Shown piece after piece: positions 25,659 to 34,486 of a DNA stretch of 64,000 nt (position 1 is the stretch's first letter; the number at the start of each line of letters is the position of its first letter). This stretch comes from Pseudomonas sp. MRSN 12121. GTDB taxonomy: Bacteria; Pseudomonadota; Gammaproteobacteria; Pseudomonadales; Pseudomonadaceae. Both the position numbers and the translations under genes were made by a program. The stretch lies in contig NZ_CP010892.1 in the NCBI RefSeq assembly GCF_000931465.1, positions 4,549,388 to 4,613,387 of the forward strand, written 5' to 3'. Below the pieces are notes generated by a model. The model saw nothing but the letters and a program-made list of their open reading frames with translations. It ran no database searches and was not told where the DNA came from.

Positions 25659-26912
25659 ATGCTCATCATCAACGCCCGCCTGCGCAACCGTGAAGGCCTG
25701 CACGAGCTGCACCTGGAAAACGGTCGCATCGCCAGCATTGCCCGGCAGACCGAAGCCCCGACGCTGGGCCCCGACGACCTCGACGCCGGCGGCAACCTGG
25801 TGGTGCCGCCCTTCGTCGAGCCACACATTCACCTGGACGCCACCCTGACCGCCGGCGAGCCGCGCTGGAACATGAGCGGCACCCTGTTCGAAGGCATCGA
25901 ATGCTGGGGCGAACGCAAGGCCACCATCACCCATGAAGACACCAGGGCCCGCGCCAGCAAGACCCTGCGCGCCCTCGCCGCCCACGGCATCCAGCATGTG
26001 CGCACCCATGTCGATGTCACCGATCCCGAGCTCACCGCACTCAAGGCCATGCTCGAAGTGCGCGAGCAAAACACGCACCTGGTGGACATGCAGATCGTCG
26101 CCTTTCCCCAGGAAGGCATCGAAAGCTACCGCAACGGCCGCGAGCTGATGGAGGAAGCGATCCGCCTGGGCGCCGACGTGGTGGGCGGCATCCCGCATTT
26201 CGAATACACCCGCGACCAGGGTGTGAGCTCGGTGAAGTTCCTCATGGACCTGGCCGAACGCACCGGCTGCCTGGTGGACGTGCATTGCGACGAAACCGAC
26301 GACCCGCACTCGCGTTTTCTCGAAGTGCTGGCCGAAGAGGCCCGCAGCCGCGACATGGGTTCGCGGGTGACCGCCAGCCACACCACCGCCATGGGTTCCT
26401 ACGACAACGCCTACTGCGCCAAGCTGTTCCGCCTGCTCGGCCACTCGGGCATCAGCTTCGTCTCCTGCCCCACCGAGAGCATCCACCTGCAGGGGCGCTT
26501 CGACAGCTTCCCGAAACGCCGCGGCGTGACCCGGGTCAACGAGCTGCTGGAGGCCGGGATGAACGTGTGCTTCGGCCAGGATTCGATCGTCGATCCCTGG
26601 TACCCCCTGGGCAATGGCAACATCCTGCGGGTGCTGGAGGCTGGCCTGCATATCTGCCACATGCTCGGCTACCGCAACCTGCAGAACGCCCTCGACCTGG
26701 TCACCGACAACAGCGCCAGGGCCATGGCCCTGGGCGAGCGCTACGGCCTGGAGGAAGGCCGGCCGGCCAACCTGCTGATCCTCTCGGCCGACAGCGACTA
26801 CGAGATGATCCGCAGCCAGGGCCTGGCGCTGTATTCGATCCGCGATGGCAAGGTGCTGATGAAACGGCAGATGGCCCAGGTGGCAATGCCGGGCGATGCG
26901 GGCTTTGCCTAA
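25659..26912 (+). CDS. codA: Cytosine deaminase CodA
   Basis: 417-aa amidohydrolase converting cytosine to uracil and ammonia. Metal ligands are in FVEPHIHLDATLT (HxH), VDVHCDETDD, TASHTTAMGSYDN and GQDSIVDPWYPLGNGN. The third of these carries the catalytic-domain His and the last the conserved Asp (DPWYPLG), all characteristic of CodA. AGAGGA lies 8 nt before the ATG. It provides the second step after CodB uptake, allowing cytosine to serve as a nitrogen or pyrimidine source. A single REP unit and then the long cruciform array follow. Confidence 0.93.
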   Translation: MLIINARLRNREGLHELHLENGRIASIARQTEAPTLGPDDLDAGGNLVVPPFVEPHIHLDATLTAGEPRWNMSGTLFEGIECWGERKATITHEDTRARASKTLRALAAHGIQHVRTHVDVTDPELTALKAMLEVREQNTHLVDMQIVAFPQEGIESYRNGRELMEEAIRLGADVVGGIPHFEYTRDQGVSSVKFLMDLAERTGCLVDVHCDETDDPHSRFLEVLAEEARSRDMGSRVTASHTTAMGSYDNAYCAKLFRLLGHSGISFVSCPTESIHLQGRFDSFPKRRGVTRVNELLEAGMNVCFGQDSIVDPWYPLGNGNILRVLEAGLHICHMLGYRNLQNALDLVTDNSARAMALGERYGLEEGRPANLLILSADSDYEMIRSQGLALYSIRDGKVLMKRQMAQVAMPGDAGFA

Positions 26913-26924
26913 CGGCCACCGCCG

Positions 26925-26952
26925 TCATCGCGGGCAAGCCGGATCGCCGCCC
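26925..26952. repeat. Single REP unit
   Basis: GTCATCGCGGGCAAGCCGGAT matches one arm of the REP pair seen at 10471-10537. No partner arm is found before the cruciform array starts. Confidence 0.6.
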
Positions 26953-26971
26953 GGGACATTGAGTGGGGCCC

Positions 26972-27712
26972 CATCCTGTAGCCGCTGCCAAGCGCCAGCG
27001 AGGCTGCGATAGACCCGCAGGGTCTCCAGCGCCCTCAAGATCCTCGCGAGCGTTCCGCTCGATCGCAGCCTCGCCTGCGGTTCGACAGCGGCTACACAAG
27101 CATCGGCATCCCCGACTATCGAGGGGGAATCACCATCCTGTAGCCGCTGCCGAGCACCAGCGAGGCTGCGATAGACCCGCAGGGTCTCCAGCACCCACAA
27201 GCCCGTCGCGAGCGTTCCGCTCGATCGCAGCCTCGCCTGCGGCTCGGCAGCGGCTACACAAGCATCGGCATCCCCGAATATCGAGGGCGACCACAATCCT
27301 GTAGCCGCTGCCAAGCGTCAGCGAGGCTGCGATAGACCCGCAGGGTCTCCAGCGCCCGCAAGATCCCCGCGAGCGTTCTGCTCGATCGCAGCCTCGCCTG
27401 CGGCTCGGCAGCGGCTACACAAGCACTGGCATACCCGAATATCGAGGGCGACCACCATCCTGTAGCCGCTGCCAAGCGCCAGCGAGGCTGCGATAGACCC
27501 GCAGGGTCTCCAGCGCCCGCAAGCCCGTCGCGAGCGTTCCGCTCGATCGCAGCCTCGCCTGCGGCTCGGCAGCGGCTACGCAAGCATCGGCACACCCGAA
27601 TATCGAGGGTGCCCCAATCCTGTAGCCGCTGCCGAGCGCCAGCGAGGCTGCGATAGACCCGCAGGGTCTCCGGCGCCCGCATGATCGTCGCGAGCGCTCC
27701 GCTCGATAGCAG
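26972..27712. repeat. Array A: tandem cruciform repeat, 4 full and 1 partial copies
   Basis: Units begin TGTAGCCGCTGCC at 26977, 27139, 27300, 27461 and 27621 (period 160-162). Each has outer arms TGTAGCCGCTGCCGAGC and GCTCGGCAGCGGCTACA, middle arms GCGAGGCTGCGAT and ATCGCAGCCTCGC, and two inner hairpins (AGACCCGCAGGGTCT; CGAGCG-TTC-CGCTCG). About 40 bp of conserved linker follows. The fifth copy breaks off in its second middle arm at the stop codon of the downstream convergent gene. It is not a CRISPR: the period is long and the linkers are homologous, not unique. Confidence 0.93.
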
Positions 27713-27713
27713 G

Positions 27714-28709
27714 CTAGGAGATCAGGCTTGCCGTACCGAACAGGCTCACCCGCAGCAATTGCCCGCCCTGCTCTTCCAGGCGCAGCGGCGCGGTGCCGCC
27801 GGGCATCACGACCGAGACTTCACCGGCCTTGACCCAGCCAATCCGCCACGCCGCGCAGGCCACCGCGCTGGCGCTGGTGCCGGAGGACGCGGTGGGCCCC
27901 TCGCCGCGCTCGAACACCCGGGCGGCAAGGCGTTGCGGGCCCTCCAGCATCGCCCATTGCAGGTTCACCCCCGCCGGGCAAGGCTCGCCGCTGCCGGTGG
28001 GCATGGCGTAGGCGAGGCGCGTCAGGGCCTCGGCCAGGGGCGCCTGGCTCATCTGTCGGTTGCTCGGCAAGGCGCTGGCGTCATCGACCAGGGTCACGCA
28101 ATGCGGGTTGCCGATCCGCACGAACTGGCTGCGGCTCCATTCCGGGCGCAACCGCGCCAGCCCGGACACACGGCTCAGGTCGAGGCAGCTCGAAGCGTCG
28201 CGCTCGATCCCTTGCCGGGCGCCCACCGCCTGGGCACCGAACGACGGTTGCCCGAGGTCCAGCCAGAAACCGGCCACCCCGGCCACCTGCGCCGGTTCGA
28301 CCACAGTCGCCACCGGCGACACCCCCTCCGCCGTGTCATGGTGCACCCGCAACACAGTGGGCCCCTGGGCCGGCAGCAGTCCTTGCTCGGCCAGGGCCTG
28401 GGAAAAGATGGTCAGGCCATTGCCACTGCGCTCGGCCAGGGTGCCGTCGGTGTTGACGATCAGCAGGTCGAACGGCGCCGCGCCCTGGAACGGCCCGACC
28501 AGCAAGCCGTCGCTGCGATGGGCCTTGGCCCCTTCGGGCCGGGTGCCAGGTGCCCAGTCGCACACGGCCTGGATCGCCTGCGTACTCCAGCGGGCCCGGG
28601 CTTGCGCCGCCGCGGCCGCGCTGGCCGGCAGGGCAATGCCCAGCTCGCGCAGCCGCGCGGGCGCCACCACAGCGTAGCGATTACCGCGCGCATCGTAGAA
28701 AGAGGTCAT
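27714..28709 (-). CDS. DapF-fold epimerase-like protein lacking both catalytic cysteines
   Basis: 331-aa protein of the diaminopimelate-epimerase fold. Landmarks are the N-terminal FYDARGNRYAVV, ERSGNGLTIF (about 93-102), VRIGNPHCVTLVDD, and ERGEGPTASSGTSASA. In true DapF the second and last of these contain the proton-transferring cysteines (GNGxRC and CGTG). Here they read GNGLTI and SGTS, so both cysteines are missing (about Ile101 and Ser276). It is therefore probably not a DAP epimerase; an isomerase or lyase of sugar acids is possible from its place behind gudD. ATG 28709 has GGAG at 8 nt. Its stop lies in the decayed end of array A. Confidence 0.78.
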   Translation of the reverse strand: MTSFYDARGNRYAVVAPARLRELGIALPASAAAAAQARARWSTQAIQAVCDWAPGTRPEGAKAHRSDGLLVGPFQGAAPFDLLIVNTDGTLAERSGNGLTIFSQALAEQGLLPAQGPTVLRVHHDTAEGVSPVATVVEPAQVAGVAGFWLDLGQPSFGAQAVGARQGIERDASSCLDLSRVSGLARLRPEWSRSQFVRIGNPHCVTLVDDASALPSNRQMSQAPLAEALTRLAYAMPTGSGEPCPAGVNLQWAMLEGPQRLAARVFERGEGPTASSGTSASAVACAAWRIGWVKAGEVSVVMPGGTAPLRLEEQGGQLLRVSLFGTASLIS

Positions 28710-28788
28710 TGCCGGGGCTCCACAAACACCAGGGCCGCTGACATTACTGTGAATGCCGCGGCCCGGCCAAGCCCCGGTCACTGCCGGC

Positions 28789-30138
28789 TCAGCGCACCAG
28801 GCACGGACGCTTGTTGTCGAAGCGCCAGCCCGGGATCAGGAACTGCATGGCCACGCTGTCGTCGCGCGCGCCCAGGCCCCGGCGGTTGTACAGCTCGTGG
28901 GCGCGGGCCAGGGCGTCCAGGTCCAGCTCGACGCCCAGCCCCGGGGTCTGCGGCACCACCACGCAACCCTCGACGATTTGCAGCGGGTTGCGGGTCAGGT
29001 GCTGGCCGTCCTGCCAGATCCAGTGGGTGTCGATCGCCGTGATCTCGCCCGGCGCGGCGGCGGCCACATGGGTGAACATCGCCAGGGAAATATCGAAGTG
29101 GTTGTTGGAGTGCGAGCCCCAGGTCAGGCCCCATTCATGGCACATCTGCGCCACCCGCACCGAGCCCTGCATCGTCCAGAAATGCGGATCGGCCAAGGGA
29201 ATGTCCACCGCGTGCAACTGGATCGCATGGCCCATTTCCCGCCAGTCGGTGGCGATCATGTTGGTCGCAGTGGGCAAGCCGGTGGCGCGGCGGAACTCGG
29301 CCATCACCTCGCGCCCCGAGTAGCCGTTTTCCGCGCCGCAAGGGTCTTCGGCATAGGCCAGCACCCGATGCTGGTCACGGCACAGGGCGATCGCCTGCTG
29401 CAGCGACCAGGCGCCGTTGGGGTCGAGGGTGATGCGCGCCCGGGGGAAACGTTCGGCCAGGGCGGTGACCGCCTCCAGTTCCTCTTCGCCGCGCAGCACG
29501 CCGCCCTTGAGCTTGAAGTCGTTGAAGCCATAGCGCGCCTGGGCCGCCTCGGCCAGGCGCACCACGCTCGCGGCGTCCAGCGCCGGTTCGTGGCGCAGGC
29601 GCAGCCAGGCATCGTCGGCCTCGGCTTCGTTGCGATAGGCCAGGTCAGTGGCGTGCCGGTCGCCGATGTAGAACAGGTAGCCGAGCATCTTCACCGAATC
29701 GCGCTGCTGGCCTTCGCCGAGCAATGCCGCCACCGGCACACCGAGGAACTGGCCGAGCAGGTCGAGCAGCGCCGCCTCCAGCGCGGTCACCGCATGGACG
29801 GTGATGCGCAGGTCGAAGGTCTGCTGCCCGCGCCCGCCGGCATCGCGCCCGGCGAAACGCTGGCGCACCTGGTTGAGCAGCTTCTGGTAATGGCCGATGG
29901 ACTGGCCGACCAGCAGTTCGCCGGCCTCTTCCAGGGTCGCGCGAATCCGCTCGCCGCCCGGCACTTCACCGACTCCGGTATGACCGGCGTTGTCGCTGAT
30001 GATCACGATGTTGCGGGTGAAGAACGGGCCGTGGGCGCCGCTGAGGTTGAGCAGCATGCTGTCATGCCCGGCCACCGGCACCACTTGCACTCGGGTGATG
30101 AGCGGGGCCTGGCCGGGATGGTCGATTGCAGGGGTCAT
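28789..30138 (-). CDS. gudD: Glucarate dehydratase
   Basis: 449-aa member of the enolase superfamily, dehydrating D-glucarate (and often L-idarate) to 5-keto-4-deoxyglucarate. The start HPGQAPLITRVQVVPVAGHDSMLLNLSGAHGPFFTRNIVI is typical. The catalytic Lys motif is FNDFKLKGG, metal ligands lie in ITLDPNGAW and YAEDPCGAENG and in TNMIATDW. The His-Asp dyad region is WGSHSNNHFDISLAM. Length agrees with E. coli GudD (446 aa). It is followed by the DapF-like gene and preceded by its MFS transporter, all on the minus strand. Confidence 0.92.
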   Translation of the reverse strand: MTPAIDHPGQAPLITRVQVVPVAGHDSMLLNLSGAHGPFFTRNIVIISDNAGHTGVGEVPGGERIRATLEEAGELLVGQSIGHYQKLLNQVRQRFAGRDAGGRGQQTFDLRITVHAVTALEAALLDLLGQFLGVPVAALLGEGQQRDSVKMLGYLFYIGDRHATDLAYRNEAEADDAWLRLRHEPALDAASVVRLAEAAQARYGFNDFKLKGGVLRGEEELEAVTALAERFPRARITLDPNGAWSLQQAIALCRDQHRVLAYAEDPCGAENGYSGREVMAEFRRATGLPTATNMIATDWREMGHAIQLHAVDIPLADPHFWTMQGSVRVAQMCHEWGLTWGSHSNNHFDISLAMFTHVAAAAPGEITAIDTHWIWQDGQHLTRNPLQIVEGCVVVPQTPGLGVELDLDALARAHELYNRRGLGARDDSVAMQFLIPGWRFDNKRPCLVR

Positions 30139-30160
30139 GGGGCGGTTCCTGTCGCGAAAG

Positions 30161-31513
30161 TCAGTGGGATTTTTCCAGCAGCGGGCGGACATCGCCCGCG
30201 GGCGTCGGCACGGCGGCGGCCTTGGGCCGGGTGCGAGCGAAGAACACGATGATCGCGGCGATCACCGAGGTTGCCGCCAGGCCGTACAGGCCGCCCTGGA
30301 TCGAACCGGTGCGCTGCTCCAGTACGCCGAAGGTGGCCGGGGCGACGAAACCGCCGAGATTGCCGATGGAGTTGATCAGGGCGATCACCGCGGCGGCGAT
30401 GCGCGCATCCAGGTAGGCCTGGGGAATCGGCCAGAACAGCGCGGACGCCGACTTGAAGCCGATGGCGGCAAAACACACCGCGACAAAGGCGAAGACCGGC
30501 CCGCCCGTGGTGGACAGGAACATGCCGACGGCGGCCACCAGCAGGGCGCCGGCAACCCAGGCCTGCTGGAACTTCCATTTGCCGGAAGCCGCGGCGAAGG
30601 CGTACATGGCGATGATCGAGATCAGCCAGGGAATGGAATTGAACAACCCCACCTGCAGGTCACTGAGCTCGCCCATCTTCTTGATGATGCTCGGCAGCCA
30701 GAAGGTCGCGGCATAGATCGTCAGCTGGATGCAGAAGTAGATCAGGCAGAACAGCAGGATCTGCCGGTCCTTGAGCAGGGTCCAGAGCGACGGCTTGACC
30801 GGCAGCGCCGCTTCGCGCTCGCGCTGCTCGCTGTCAATGGCCTGCACCAGCGCGTCCTGCTCGGCGCGGCCCAGCCACTTGGCGTCGTGGGGCGCGGCGT
30901 CGAGCCAGAACCAGACGAACCCGCAGAGCAGCACCGACGCCATGCCCTCGACGATGAACATCCATTGCCAACCGTGCCAGCCCAGCCCTTCGATCTGCAA
31001 CAGCGCGCCGGACAGCGGCCCGGAGATCAGCGACGCCACGGCCGAGCCGCTGAGGAAGATGGCGATCGCCTTGCCCCGCTCCACACCGGGCAGCCAGCGG
31101 GTGAAGTAGTAGATCACCCCGGGAAAGAACCCGGCCTCGGCCACCCCGAGCAGAAAGCGCAGCACATAGAACTGGGTTTCGTTCTGCACGAAGGCCATGG
31201 CCGTGGCCACCAGCCCCCAGGTGAACATGATGCGGGTCAGCCAGATCCGCGCGCCGACCCGCTGCAGCAGCATGTTGGACGGCACCTCGAACAGCGCATA
31301 ACCGATGAAGAACAGCCCGGCGCCAAAACCGTAGGCCGCGGCGCCGATGCCCAGGTCGTGCTCCAGGTGGGTGCGCACGAAACCGATGTTGACCCGGTCG
31401 ATGTAGTTGACGATGAACATGATGACGAACAGCGGCAGCACATGGCGCTTGACCTTCGCCACCGCGCTGGCCAGCGGAGCGTCGTCCGCGGATGGATCAA
31501 GGGTGGTGTTCAC
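30161..31513 (-). CDS. MFS transporter, ACS family (glucarate/galactarate-type, GudP-like)
   Basis: 450-aa 12-helix anion:cation symporter-family permease. Signatures are VNYIDRVNIGFVRTHLEHDLGI in helix 1 and its loop, EVPSNMLLQRVGARIWLTRIMFTWGL, and RFLLGVAEAGFFPGVIYYFTRWLP, all hallmarks of the ACS group that includes GudP and tartrate or phthalate permeases. It is 22 bp upstream of gudD, which supports uptake of glucarate or a similar aldarate. The gene starts 352 bp from the divergent FadR-type regulator. The substrate is inferred from context. Confidence 0.86.
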   Translation of the reverse strand: MNTTLDPSADDAPLASAVAKVKRHVLPLFVIMFIVNYIDRVNIGFVRTHLEHDLGIGAAAYGFGAGLFFIGYALFEVPSNMLLQRVGARIWLTRIMFTWGLVATAMAFVQNETQFYVLRFLLGVAEAGFFPGVIYYFTRWLPGVERGKAIAIFLSGSAVASLISGPLSGALLQIEGLGWHGWQWMFIVEGMASVLLCGFVWFWLDAAPHDAKWLGRAEQDALVQAIDSEQREREAALPVKPSLWTLLKDRQILLFCLIYFCIQLTIYAATFWLPSIIKKMGELSDLQVGLFNSIPWLISIIAMYAFAAASGKWKFQQAWVAGALLVAAVGMFLSTTGGPVFAFVAVCFAAIGFKSASALFWPIPQAYLDARIAAAVIALINSIGNLGGFVAPATFGVLEQRTGSIQGGLYGLAATSVIAAIIVFFARTRPKAAAVPTPAGDVRPLLEKSH

Positions 31514-31775
31514 GATGCTTCTCCCACGTGTTTGTTGTTGTGTGCGGGTGACTGGGCAGGCGCCTCAGTTGACAGTCATCATACAAGTAGAAAAATAGCC
31601 TCACAAGCGAAGTCTCGGGAGCGACGGGGGCAATGCGGCAAGATCACACTCGATCAGCGCCTAAATAACAAAATAACTAATTGATTTTATTCTTATAAAA
31701 ATAATAACGACTAAGATGAATATTTTTTCGGTGCTTCCCGACGCATAGTCTGGACTGAACTCCACCAGCCACTTA

Positions 31776-31808
31776 TCCGACAACTTGTCATACATGTCGG
31801 ACAAGTTG
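31776..31808. promoter_or_regulatory. Interlocking operator in the gud/regulator intergenic region
   Basis: Two overlapping inverted repeats share one site: TCCGACA-N12-TGTCGGA (31776-31801) and CAACTTGTC-N10-GACAAGTTG (31781-31808). They lie 58 bp before the FadR-type gene and about 260 bp from the divergent MFS start. Such palindromes are typical FadR/GntR targets. The rest of the intergenic stretch 31514-31865 is AT-rich and gene-free. Confidence 0.7.
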
Positions 31809-31865
31809 CCCTCCCCCGCGCTGCTTCGGTGATAAGCTTCCGGCTTTCCCCGCACCGGCCTTGCC

Positions 31866-32582
31866 ATGAGCACCGAATCCGCCAATGCCCCGGGCCGTCG
31901 CCGCCCGTCCACCAACCTGGCCCATGACCTGGTCAGCGACCTGACGCAGCAGATCCTGCGCGGCCTGCTCAAGCCCGGCGACAAGCTGCCCTCGGAAAGC
32001 ACCATCGTCCGCGCCCATGGCGTCAGCCGCACCGTGGTGCGCGAAGCCATCTCCAAGCTGCAGGCCGCCGGCTGGGTGGAAACCCACCATGGCGTCGGCA
32101 GTTTCGTCCTGGAACGCCAGGACACCCACGGCCTGCGCCTGAACGTCGGCACCGCCCTGGGGGTGCGCGACATCCTCGAACTGCGCCTGGGCCTGGAAAC
32201 CCAGGCAGTCGCCCTGGCCGCCCGCCGCCGCAGCGCCGAGCAACTGGCGCAGATGCGCCAGGCGCTGGACGACTACCAGCAGTCGCTGGCCAATAACGAC
32301 AGCTGCGTGGAGGCCGACCAGCGTTTCCACCTGCTGCTCGCCGAGGCCACCGGCAACCCGTATTTCGTGCAGATCCTGCAATCGCTGGGCAATGCCCTGA
32401 TCCCGCGGACCCGGGTGCGCGACGCCGAGCGCGGCGACGTCGACCTGGCGCAACTGGCGACCCTGGCCAACCTCGAGCACGAAGCCATCTACGCCGCGAT
32501 CCGCCGTCAGGACCCGGATGCCGCGCGAGCGGCGATGTGGACCCACCTGAGCAACAGCCGGGAGCGGTTTTCGGCGGGATAA
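31866..32582 (+). CDS. FadR-subfamily GntR transcriptional regulator
   Basis: 238-aa regulator. The N-terminal winged helix (about 15-80) reads LVSDLTQQILRGLLKPGDKLPSESTIVRAHGVSRTVVREAISKLQAAGWVETHHGVGSFV. The C-terminal all-helical FCD ligand domain (about 95-235) shows LELRLGLETQAVALAARR, ADQRFHLLLAEATGNPYF and the late metal-binding His region LANLEHEAIYAAIRR. It is divergent from the glucarate transporter/dehydratase operon and is probably its repressor, relieved by an aldarate or its product. The gene ends just before repeat array B. Confidence 0.9.
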   Translation: MSTESANAPGRRRPSTNLAHDLVSDLTQQILRGLLKPGDKLPSESTIVRAHGVSRTVVREAISKLQAAGWVETHHGVGSFVLERQDTHGLRLNVGTALGVRDILELRLGLETQAVALAARRRSAEQLAQMRQALDDYQQSLANNDSCVEADQRFHLLLAEATGNPYFVQILQSLGNALIPRTRVRDAERGDVDLAQLATLANLEHEAIYAAIRRQDPDAARAAMWTHLSNSRERFSAG

Positions 32583-32596
32583 TCGAGGGGAATCAC

Positions 32597-33372
32597 CATC
32601 CTGTAGCCGCTGCCGAGCGCCAGCGAGGCTGCGATAGACCCGCAGGGTCTCCAGCGCCCTCAAGTCCGCTGCGAGCGTGCCGCTCGATCGCAGCCTCGCC
32701 TGTGGCTCGGCAGCGGCTACACCAGCACCGGCATACCCGAATATCGAGGGGAATCACCACCCTGTAGCCGCTGCCAAGCGCCAGCGAGGCTGCGATAGAC
32801 CCGCAGGGGCTCCGGCGCCCGCAAGCCCGCCGCGAGCGTGCCGCTCGATCGCAGCCTCGCCTGTGGCTCGGCAGCGGCTACACAAGCACCGGACATGACC
32901 GGGATATTGGGGGAGCCGCGATCCTGTAGCCGCTGCCGAGCGCCAGCGAGGCTGCGATAGACCCGCAGGGTCTCCAGCGCCCTCAAGATCCCCGCGAGCG
33001 TGCCGCTCGATCGCAGCCTCGCCTTTGGCTCGGCAGCGGCTACCAAGCACCGGCACACCCGGCTATCGAGGACGACCACAATCCTGTAGCCGCTGCCAAG
33101 CGCCAGCGAGGCTGCGATAGACCCGCAGGGTCTCCAGCGCCCTCAAGCCCGCAGCGAGCGTGCCGCTCGATCGCAGCCTCGCCTTTGGCTCGGCAGCGGC
33201 TACACCAGCACCGGCACACCCGATATCGAGGGCGACCACAGTCCTGTAGCCGCTGTCGAGCGCCAGCGAGGCTGCGATAGACCCGTAGGGTCTCCAGCGC
33301 CCTCAAGATCCCCGCGAGCGTGCCGCTCGATCGCAGCCTCGCCTTTGGCTCGGCAGCGGCTACGCAAGCACC
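32597..33372. repeat. Array B: tandem cruciform repeat, 5 copies
   Basis: Five units start at 32602, 32763, 32925, 33085 and 33245 (period 160-162). They have the same arms, inner hairpins and linker as array A and the same orientation. Differences are scattered point changes. The array fills the gap between the convergent FadR-type and cyclase genes. With array A it brackets the 4.9-kb glucarate cluster as direct repeats. Confidence 0.93.
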
Positions 33373-33394
33373 GGGGCTGGCCGGATGGCTGTGC

Positions 33395-34387
33395 CTAACG
33401 GATCGGCAAGGCGATCGGCCGGATCGGCGCGGCATCGGCACCGCGCAGCTTCAGCGACGCGCCGATAAAGGCGAACTGGTACACCCGGTCCCGCGACAGG
33501 CCTTCGAGGTTGACCAGCTCCAGGATCGGCGCGCCCTGCATCGCCAGCAGGTAGGTGTGCAGCGGCAGGTAGTTGCCTTCCACTTCCGATGGGAAGGTCT
33601 CGAAGCTCAGGTTATCGGCGCCCACCACCATGGCGCCGCCCTCTTCCACCAGGAACTTCGCCGCATCCAGGCTCATGCCCGGCGGGTTGGCCATATAGGC
33701 CTGGGCCTTGTCATAGTCGCGCATGCGCCCGGTACGGATCAGCACCACGTCGCCCTTTTCCAGGCTGACCTGCTGCGCCTTCAGTGCCGCTTGCAGGTCG
33801 GCCCGGGTCACCCGGTAATTGTCCGCCAGCATGTCCACGCCCTTGGCCGCGGCGACATCGATCAATACCCCGCGGGCGACGATCGGCGGCAGCTTTTCCG
33901 CCCCGGTGACATTCCAGCCGCGGTCGCCCAGATGCTGGTCGGCACGGAAGCCGTTCCAGATCTTGCCGTCGAGCCCGAAGTGGTTGAGCGCGTCGATATG
34001 AGTGCCCATGTGGGCATACATCGACACCGCCGAACCGGTGTAGCTGACATGCCGGTTCATCGCCTCGCCGACCTGCATCGGGTCGGCGATCACATTGCCG
34101 TGCGGGGTGTGGGTCATCCACATCTGGTAAGGCGGATCGCCCGCCGCCTGCCAGCTGGGCATGCCGACGTAGTAATCCACTGCCAGGTCATAGGCCTGGG
34201 CGCCGCTGACCCGGGCCATGATCGCCGCCCGCGACTGTTCGGTGATCAGGTTCAGGCGCCCGATCTCGTCCTTCGGCCCCCAAGGGCTGACGCCCACTTC
34301 GGCCCGGGGCGCCGCAGCGCACAGCGCGCTGAACAGCGACAAGGCGGCGAGGCCGGGAATAACGCGCAACAAACGGGAAACAGCCAT
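33395..34387 (-). CDS. Exported cyclase-family protein (kynurenine formamidase-like fold)
   Basis: 330-aa protein of the cyclase/KynB superfamily. It has a signal peptide (VIPGLAALSLFSALCAAA, predicted cut near APRA), so a periplasmic location is likely. The metal-binding signature is MYAHMGTHIDALNHFG (HxGTHxD). Other conserved parts are WGPKDEIGRLNLIT and KGDVVLIRTG. Family members hydrolyse amides or lactones; no substrate can be named. ATG 34387 has AGGAGT at about 6 nt. It is divergent from a LysR gene that may control it. Confidence 0.85.
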   Translation of the reverse strand: MAVSRLLRVIPGLAALSLFSALCAAAPRAEVGVSPWGPKDEIGRLNLITEQSRAAIMARVSGAQAYDLAVDYYVGMPSWQAAGDPPYQMWMTHTPHGNVIADPMQVGEAMNRHVSYTGSAVSMYAHMGTHIDALNHFGLDGKIWNGFRADQHLGDRGWNVTGAEKLPPIVARGVLIDVAAAKGVDMLADNYRVTRADLQAALKAQQVSLEKGDVVLIRTGRMRDYDKAQAYMANPPGMSLDAAKFLVEEGGAMVVGADNLSFETFPSEVEGNYLPLHTYLLAMQGAPILELVNLEGLSRDRVYQFAFIGASLKLRGADAAPIRPIALPIR

Positions 34388-34416
34388 GACGACACTCCTG
34401 TGAAATTGAAGTGGCC

Positions 34417-34434
34417 ATGGTAAGGATTAACCAT
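34417..34434. promoter_or_regulatory. LysR-type operator between cyclase and LysR genes
   Basis: ATGGTAAGGATTAACCAT is an inverted repeat with 5-bp perfect arms, and contains the T-N11-A spacing of LysR sites. It is centred in the 99-bp divergent gap between the cyclase gene and its neighbouring LysR gene. Confidence 0.5.
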
Positions 34435-34486
34435 TGAGCGATAATCAGGCGCTTGGTTAAGACATATTCAACCCAGGAGAAACAAT

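Noticed and set aside
26972..33372. Repeat arrays as possible CRISPR loci
   Set aside because: The period is about 160 bp, the linkers are homologous between units, and no cas genes are present.
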